From Agrocybe praecox (taxonomy: Eukaryota > Basidiomycota > Agaricomycetes > Agaricales > Agrocybaceae), in contig OZ024846.1 of assembly GCA_964017145.1 (NCBI GenBank), positions 2,790,001 through 2,854,000 of the forward strand: DNA of 64,000 nt, in the 5' to 3' direction. Of this stretch, positions 58,514 through 64,000 are shown piece after piece. Each line of letters starts with the position of its first letter. The first letter of the stretch is position 1. The notes under the pieces were generated by a model that did no database searches, was not told the origin of the DNA, and was given only the letters and a program-made list of their open reading frames with translations. Made by a program: the position numbers and the translations under genes.

Positions 58514-59530
58514 TCAGTACTTGGTATAGCCTCCCTTGGCCTTAGCAACAGCTGCAACCCTTCTAGGCATACTTTCTATCAAATTCTGACACACAGAGGC
58601 TGGAATTTCATTCCACACCTTCTGTGTCCTTTCCCAAAGTTCTGCTATGCTAGAAGGGGCTGTTTCATAGTCTCCAAGCCTTGCCTTGAGATGAACCCAA
58701 AGGTGTTCAATTGGGTTGAGGTCTGCTGATTGAGGGGGCCACACCATAACTTCCATACCACTGTCTTTTAGCCAGTTCATGGCCTTTTTGCTCTTGTGCT
58801 TGGGGTCATTGTCTTGCTGAAAAATGACATCCTCTGGGTTCTTGTTGTAATATGCAAGGCTTTGCTGGAGTTCATCATCCAGAATGGACACATAGAGGTC
58901 AGCATCCATCCTCCCATCAATCTTGGTCCCATACCCAACTCCTTCCCAAAACATACAGCCCCAAAACATCAAATTCCCTCCTGCAAATTTGACAGTGCCC
59001 TCTACCAGCCTATCACTAAGCCCCTCTCCTGGCATTTTCCACACCCACTTCCTCCCATCTGACCCCAAACGATTGACTTTGGTCTCATCTGTGTAGACAA
59101 CACGCTTCCAGTCATCAACGGTCCAGTGTATATGGCTCATTGCAAAGTCCATGCGTTCCTTCCTATGTCGTTTGGAGAGGAAAGGCCGTTTCTTCTTGAC
59201 TACAGCCTTTAATCCAGTGCTCCGAAGTGCTCTGCGAACAGTCTTTGATGATAGAGGCTGGTTGGTAATGTCTTTCAAGGTTTTGGCAACCTCAACAGCA
59301 TTTTCAGCCTTGCGAGAAGAGATAAGGTGTATGGCATATTTGATATTGGATGGTGAAAGCTTGCGAGGACGACCACCAGTGGACTTGGGAAGGTCAGAGC
59401 AGTATCTGTTGCGGATACGGGATATAGAGGCAATAGAACAACCAGTAATAGCTTCAATTTGGTGAGAAGAATGACCTTGGGTAAGAAGATGAATGATGTG
59501 GGTGCGTTGGGCAGTAGTAATGCAGTGCAT
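58514..59530 (-). CDS. Tc1/mariner transposase (DD34E)
   Basis: Cut-and-paste transposase. I chose the ATG at 59530 (MHCITTAQRTHIIHLLTQGH), giving about 338 residues, the usual Tc1 size; the frame is open for 29 more codons upstream. The N-terminus carries a helix-turn-helix with SSHQIEAITGCSIASISRIR, then a GRPRKLS motif between the two DNA-binding halves. The catalytic triad is YTDET, QQDNDPKH and LNPIEHLW, with 34 residues between the second Asp and the Glu, so DD34E. WGCMFWEGVG and WPPQSADLNPIEHLW are typical. No break. Ends GGYTKY*. Likely active or very recently active. Confidence 0.95.
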   Translation of the reverse strand: MHCITTAQRTHIIHLLTQGHSSHQIEAITGCSIASISRIRNRYCSDLPKSTGGRPRKLSPSNIKYAIHLISSRKAENAVEVAKTLKDITNQPLSSKTVRRALRSTGLKAVVKKKRPFLSKRHRKERMDFAMSHIHWTVDDWKRVVYTDETKVNRLGSDGRKWVWKMPGEGLSDRLVEGTVKFAGGNLMFWGCMFWEGVGYGTKIDGRMDADLYVSILDDELQQSLAYYNKNPEDVIFQQDNDPKHKSKKAMNWLKDSGMEVMVWPPQSADLNPIEHLWVHLKARLGDYETAPSSIAELWERTQKVWNEIPASVCQNLIESMPRRVAAVAKAKGGYTKY

Positions 59531-59658
59531 AGTGAAATAATGAGTTGTGGGGGGCCACAAGCATCGTACAAGAGTATATATACCTTTTCCCAACCAATCA
59601 CATGATTTTATTTGCACTTATTTGTGTGTAATCAACAAAGTCAGGTGATTTGACTGAG

Positions 59659-59869
59659 AGGGACAAAACCGTTACAATGTACTTGTACTTTTAAATAATT
59701 TGTAGTGTGGGAAGAAATGGTGCTTACATAATCATTGACATATGTTTGGGTAGATAACATCTAGGACTATCTACATTTAAAATTTCAAGGTTCTAGCTTG
59801 CCTGGTTCCCAAGTTATCTCTGGTTTACTTGAAATGTACAAAACATTGTAACGGTTTTGTCCCCCACTG
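59659..59869 (-). repeat. Right terminal inverted repeat of the Tc1/mariner element
   Basis: Inverted copy of 58275-58485, including both the outer and the inner transposase-site-like words. Confidence 0.9.
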
Positions 59870-62600
59870 TATGTCGAGGGACGTGGATACTTCTCCTATA
59901 AACGCATGCCCTTCGGTTTGACCGGTGCTCCATCAACCTTCTCCGAAATGACAGCACGGGCACTAGGCGATCTGGTTGGCACCCTAATTGAACTGTTCGT
60001 TGATGACGGTGGCATGGCAGGTGATCATTTCGACGAATTCCTTGCTAATACACGACAATTACTTCAACGGACACGCGAAACTGGATTATCCCTCTCGGCA
60101 TCTAAATCAAGGTTCTTTATGACAGAAGCTACGTTTGCTGGAGCTCGCATAGGACCAGATGGAATTAAACCTGACTTAACAAAATTAACGGCAATCGTCG
60201 ACTGGAAAACACCTGCTGACTTACAGAACTTAGGCTCTTTCCTCGGTCTAGCAGGCTATTTTCGAACACTGGTGAAAGGATATTCCACCATGGCTCAGCC
60301 GTTAACAGACCTAGTTCGGAACCTCGAACTCCCGAAACTGAAGGGTAAAGCAGCCTATAATCGGGCTATGAAAGGATATTCATTAGCCAGCCTCTGGAAC
60401 GAACAACATAACAAAGCATTTCTTCGTCTGAAGGTAGCACTCACAAGTGAACCAGTCCTAAAGGGGCCAAAGTTTGACGGCACTCCTTTCGTCGTAACCA
60501 CAGATGGTTGCAAATATGGATTTGCGGGTATGCTGACACAAAGGTTTACAACAGTTCTTCCGAATGGCACCGAAAAGATAGCGATGCACCCTATTGCTTT
60601 TATTTCAAAACGAACTTCAGCTACCGAAGAGAAGTACAAACTGTTTATCCTAGAATTTGCTGCACTGAAATATACCCTCGATAAATTCGGCGACACAATA
60701 TGGGGTTATCCAATCGAACTAGAAACGGATTGTCAGGCTCTTTGGGACCACCTCCTTAGCTCAACACTGAACTCGACTCACGCTCGCTGGAGAGACGCAG
60801 TACTAGCCTACAACATAGTGGACGTCAGACACCGACCCGGAAAACTCAACCTAGTGGCTGACGGCCTAAGCCGAATGTTCGTAAACTTACCACACGAAGA
60901 TGGTGACGGACACGAGTGGACTGTTAGTGAAGATTGGGAGGCACGTATGGGACTGACCAATGATGTTTTTCAGATAGAAACATCACACACAGAATCCATT
61001 TACATGGCATTAAGAAATCGGTTCGCAAAAGAGAAGGTGTTCCTAGAAATAATTGATTCAATACTCGAGTTGGACCATGGCAAGAGCTTACGTACAAGGA
61101 AGAGGGCAAAACATAAGGCAGAAGGGTACCTGATAGAAGGAGGACGGCTGTGGAAAGTTGGAGATGGGTCAGTGAGAGCAAGGCCAAGGATAGAATGTGT
61201 TACACAGGAGGAAACAAGGACACTGGCATACGAAATCCACCGGAACAATGGACACTTCCATCGCGACAACATCAAGGCAATACTGATGGATACGATCACC
61301 AGTCCACACCTCGACAAGTCCATCACGGAAGCCATCATGAACTGCGGGAAATGTAAAAGCTTCGGTTCGACGCACCTTCATTCCCTTCTCGAACCAATCA
61401 CAAGGCGACACCCCTTTGAACTCATGGTCGCCGATACACTGTCAATGCCTAAAGGAAAAGGCGGCTTTGTTAAACTATCAATGTGGATGGATCTGTACTC
61501 ACAACGTCTGTGGGTAACAAAACTCAAGTCAGCAGCTACAGGTAAATCATCCAAGAAGAGTTACGGCGACATATGTGACATGTTTACACCCTCCGAAACA
61601 CTCATGGTCGATGGCGGTCCAGAATTTGACAATCGAGAGCTGCGTGAAGAATGTGAGAAGCGAGGAACAACGCTACAGATATGCCCAGCATACTCACCAT
61701 GGGTCAACGGCCTCCTTGAAGGCATGAACAAAATCCTACTGGATCGTTTGAAACGTATGTGTGCTCCAGATTTAGGTGAGGACGAATACAATGCCATGGA
61801 CGTCCCGGCAAATTGGCCAGACCACCTAGATGCTGCAATAAGGTACATCAATAACCGAATCCTGCCAAATCTGAAATACTCGCCGAACGAATTAATCCTG
61901 GGTCTTGTTATTAACACAAAACCGACACCACTAGCCGAAATCATATCTGAACCCACGCTCGACGAAGTGGAGGTGCAGCTTGCCTATGTAAACCAGCAAC
62001 GATTTGACGGCTATGCGCAAATGGTGGATCACAGCCTCCGTCGTAAGGCTGCATTCGATAAGAAAGTCCTTGCCAGCCCACCGCGGGAAGTCACGTTCAA
62101 AGCAGGCGACCTAGTGCAAGTGTACAGGAGCGACTTAGATTACACATTTACAACAGACAGGAAGCTCTTACCGAAATTCTCTGCCCCGAGACGTGTCGTC
62201 AGCCGCAACCAAAATTCCTACAAACTTCAAACATTGGAAGGTCTGCCTATTGGGGGCAACTTCAGTTCCCGGCGGCTGCGGCAGTTTATTCCCCGTGCCG
62301 GCACGGAGCTTGAGAGTACACAGAAAGCAATTGAAGAGGAGTGGCGCCAGAGAGAGGGACACGCAGATAGAGTGGCAAGAGATGAGGAAGGAAGTGACAT
62401 AGATGGTCAGCAAGAGGGCAAAGATAAGGAATCTAGCCCGGAAAACTCACAGGATGAGAACCAAGTTAGTGTGGACTCGGAGGTTGAAGAGGACGTATGG
62501 TACGATGCCCAGGAAGATCACGAAGATGGTAGTACACCTGAGGAAAGGACTGCTAGAGGAAGGGACTGCTAGAGGGGTATGCAACGAGGGCGTTGCTAAG

Positions 62601-62612
62601 TAAAAGGGGGGG
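62601..62612 (+). promoter_or_regulatory. Polypurine tract of the Ty3/gypsy element
   Basis: TAAAAGGGGGGG followed by CACA directly before the 3' LTR; the expected plus-strand primer. Confidence 0.75.
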
Positions 62613-62616
62613 CACA

Positions 62617-62789
62617 TGTGGCAGTGCAACCTGCCACGCGGTACTGGATTAGATAGCATTACGGATTAGATACAGATTAGGGCCTAGTTGCGGTAATCGC
62701 CGGTGACGGTCAGCAGTGCACGCTGGTCACCAATAATAGAACACCTTCTGACGAGACTTCCACTGTGCGAGCCAGATTGGACTGCTCCA
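62617..62789 (+). repeat. 3' LTR, 173 bp
   Basis: One base different from the 5' LTR (GGGCCTAG against GGGACTAG). Confidence 0.9.
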
Positions 62790-62828
62790 ACGTCACGCCC
62801 TTGCCCCCAACCCGGTCCCCTCGTGTTC

Positions 62829-63030
62829 GCTGGTTTGTTCGCCTGGCGTGTCGTTGTCGTGTCGTCATCGCCGGTTGCCGTTGGTGCATCATCGTGTCGT
62901 GTCGTCGTTGGCATGTCGTTGCCGTTGGCGCGTTGCTGTTGTTGTTGTCGTGTCAGCGTCGTTGTCGCCGGGTGTCGTTGTTGTTGGCGCGTCGTTGTCG
63001 TCGGTGTGCCGTCGTGCCGTCAGCCATGTC
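62829..63030 (+). repeat. GTCGTTG-rich imperfect repeats, left block
   Basis: Irregular repeats of GTCGTY and GTTGTTG words. Frames opened here are repeat artefacts (runs of Cys, Arg and Val). Confidence 0.8.
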
Positions 63031-63054
63031 ATTCATTTTTATATATGAAATAAT

Positions 63055-63837
63055 GGTAGTTGCCAAACATAGGGCATACATCCAGAATGGTACCTACCAG
63101 GGCTGGAAGTTGCCAGACCATCTGTTTCACTGCCTATATGCTTGACTGGTCATGTGTTGTGACTGGTTGTTACTGATTGCATCAAAATACAAACACATGA
63201 CTTTTTGCTTGCCTCTATTTACACATTCAGGGTCTATTGCCACAATTTTATGGCCTCAAATACAAACAAATAATAAATAAGCCATAACCAGCCACTAATG
63301 CACCCAAACAACAAACAACTCAGGACTTAAGTGGTGTCACATCCAAATACCTCAATAAGGCAAGTGAACTTTGGACTTTGAGGATTTTGCGTAAAAACCT
63401 ATCAATGCATAATGATGGCAACTAAGACAAGACCAAATAAGATCAAATCTATTTTTAGAATATATCTATTTTTAGCCCGATCTATTTTTAGAACACTTTA
63501 CATATTTGGGTAGATCAAGCCTAAAATGGTATAGTACGCATTTTTTGGTGATTTTAAAATTTATATTTAGCATGCTATGAATATTTCAATCTTTTATTTT
63601 GATTTGTATCCGGCTTTCCGCGGATATTTTGCGTTTTGTGGCTGAACCGTTGATGATTATGTAATAAAAAATATTTAGCATGATCCCTGAATTTTTCTCT
63701 ACAATTTTGATTTTTGGTGGCTGTGCACCAAATCACATGACTATCACATGATAATAGACGTCTACAAGCCAGTAGACTGGCAACTGCCAGTCTGGTAGTT
63801 TCCATTCTGGATGTATGCCTATTGTCTGGCAACTGCC
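63055..63837. mobile_element. Non-autonomous DNA element with about 64-bp inverted repeats
   Basis: The left end (63055-63120) contains GGCATACATCCAGAATGG and AGTTGCCAGAC. The right end (63774-63837) contains the inverse, CCATTCTGGATGTATGCC and GTCTGGCAACTGCC. Each end itself carries two GTTGCCA words. The interior is AT-rich with no ORF. Target duplication is unclear. The superfamily is not identified. Confidence 0.65.
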
Positions 63838-63867
63838 TATACTTGAAGACATCAACTGACTGATACA

Positions 63868-64000
63868 GGTGGTGCCGTCGTGTTGTGTTGTCGTCGTTGT
63901 GTTGTCGTCGTTGTGTCATCGTCATTGTGTCGTGTCGTCGTCGCCGTGTCGTTGTCGTCGCCGTCATGTTGTTGTCGCCGTCGTGTTGTCGGCGTGTTCT
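63868..64000 (+). repeat. GTCGTTGT-rich imperfect repeats, right block (continues past window)
   Basis: Same composition as 62829-63030. The two blocks flank the inverted-repeat element, suggesting the element inserted into one repeat tract. Confidence 0.8.

Larger units (their letters stand above)
58275..59869 (-). mobile_element. Tc1/mariner DNA transposon, 1595 bp, apparently intact
   Basis: Begins CAGTGGGGGACAAAACCG and ends with its inverted copy, between TA dinucleotides at 58273-58274 and 59870-59871, the standard Tc1/mariner target duplication. It has 211-bp inverted repeats and one uninterrupted transposase gene. It lies antisense within the reverse-transcriptase region of the gypsy element. 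Confidence 0.95.
56560..62572 (+). pseudogene. pol: Pol polyprotein of the Ty3/gypsy element, split by a Tc1/mariner insertion
   Basis: Left part 56560-58274, right part 59872-62572; skipping 58275-59869 and one TA restores one open frame across DRPYVCFY|VEGRGYFSYK. There is no obvious ATG, as expected for a Gag-Pol fusion. In order: aspartic protease with FDDGAMVNAID (56950-56982; DDG instead of the usual DSG/DTG), reverse transcriptase (WRVCQDFAELNKVTK, VFDFANGFYACEIK, MPFGLTGAPSTF, active site FVDD 59996-60007), RNase H (TTDGCKYGFAGML; ISKRTSATEEKY), integrase with HHCC zinc finger (HRNNGHFH...CGKC, about 61230-61355) and DD35E (VADTLS, MVDGGPEF, LLEGMNK), and an acidic C-terminal tail. 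Apart from the insertion no stop or frameshift was seen, so the break is recent. Confidence 0.9.
54771..62789 (+). mobile_element. Ty3/gypsy LTR retrotransposon, interrupted by a Tc1/mariner element
   Basis: Full-length element of about 6.4 kb without its 1.6-kb insert. Order: 5' LTR, primer-binding site, gag, pol (protease, reverse transcriptase, RNase H, integrase), polypurine tract, 3' LTR. Integrase after RNase H defines Ty3/gypsy. The LTRs differ at one position (A at 54837, C in the other copy), pointing to recent insertion. Flanks do not show a matching target duplication (CACAT left, ACGTC right), which hints at inter-element recombination or a rearranged insertion. Copying needs pol, which is split, so it could move only with proteins from another copy. 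Confidence 0.92.

Noticed and set aside
62829..63030. Telomere or CRISPR-like repeat
   Set aside because: The GTCGTTG words are irregular, do not match TTAGGG-type telomere repeats, and show no regular spacer structure.
1..64000. tRNA or rRNA genes
   Set aside because: I looked for cloverleaf-type blocks and conserved rRNA stretches and saw none that I could support by eye.

Overview
This window looks like nuclear DNA of a filamentous basidiomycete, most likely an Agaricomycete. The evidence is short GT-AG introns of about 48-67 bp, several paralogous NACHT-type STAND/NLR genes of the kind amplified in mushroom genomes, a Ty3/gypsy retrotransposon, and low coding density. I cannot name the species.

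The main structure, from 1 to about 54,120, is a decaying array built on the order [NACHT gene on the minus strand] - [permease relic X, plus strand] - [permease relic Y, plus strand] - [next NACHT gene]. I found five extended NACHT copies: A 1-1470 (cut by the window edge), B 8150-10627, C 16061-18666 (a divergent paralogue), D 26066-28517 and E 42975-45514. There are also three fragments: F 33356-34068 on the plus strand, G 53348-54122 and H 22845-23087. Blocks 1-5400 and 44,039-49,330 are near copies of each other, as are 5,400-10,960 and 40,330-45,830. Copies B, C and E have complete exon-intron models. D has an in-frame early stop, E has a 7-bp insertion that rewrites its C-terminus, and F, G and H are truncated.

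The spacers look non-coding at first. Read exon by exon, they hold about ten broken copies of an amino-acid permease resembling the fungal LAT/MUP1 methionine permease family. Recognisable pieces include an N-terminal cytoplasmic exon, an NRIIGTG-type TM1 end, VWLIGAIIAA, IWSYIGLSNAIYALSEVK, a GRVNQELG-type loop and DAYNFVINVISYP. None is intact here.

Other genes are a two-exon gene at 35174-36044 from a widespread mushroom family of unknown function with a possible PD-(D/E)XK-like motif, a duplicated ORF of about 136 codons (4138-4548 and 48063-48476), and weak coding candidates at 13.66-15.14 kb.

The right end (54.1-64 kb) is mobile and repetitive. A young Ty3/gypsy element (54771-62789, 173-bp LTRs differing at one base) has separate gag and pol frames overlapping at a GGGAAAT slippery heptamer. 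Its reverse transcriptase is interrupted by an apparently intact 1595-bp Tc1/mariner element (58275-59869) at a TA site. Beyond it lie GTCGT-rich repeats holding an element with terminal inverted repeats (about 63055-63837). A solo LTR of a related family (50577-50748) and a Harbinger-like MITE (28982-29249) sit inside the array.

The picture is birth and death of NLR genes: whole units are copied by segmental duplication, then lost by stop codons, small indels, deletions and transposon insertions, while the linked permeases have already decayed.
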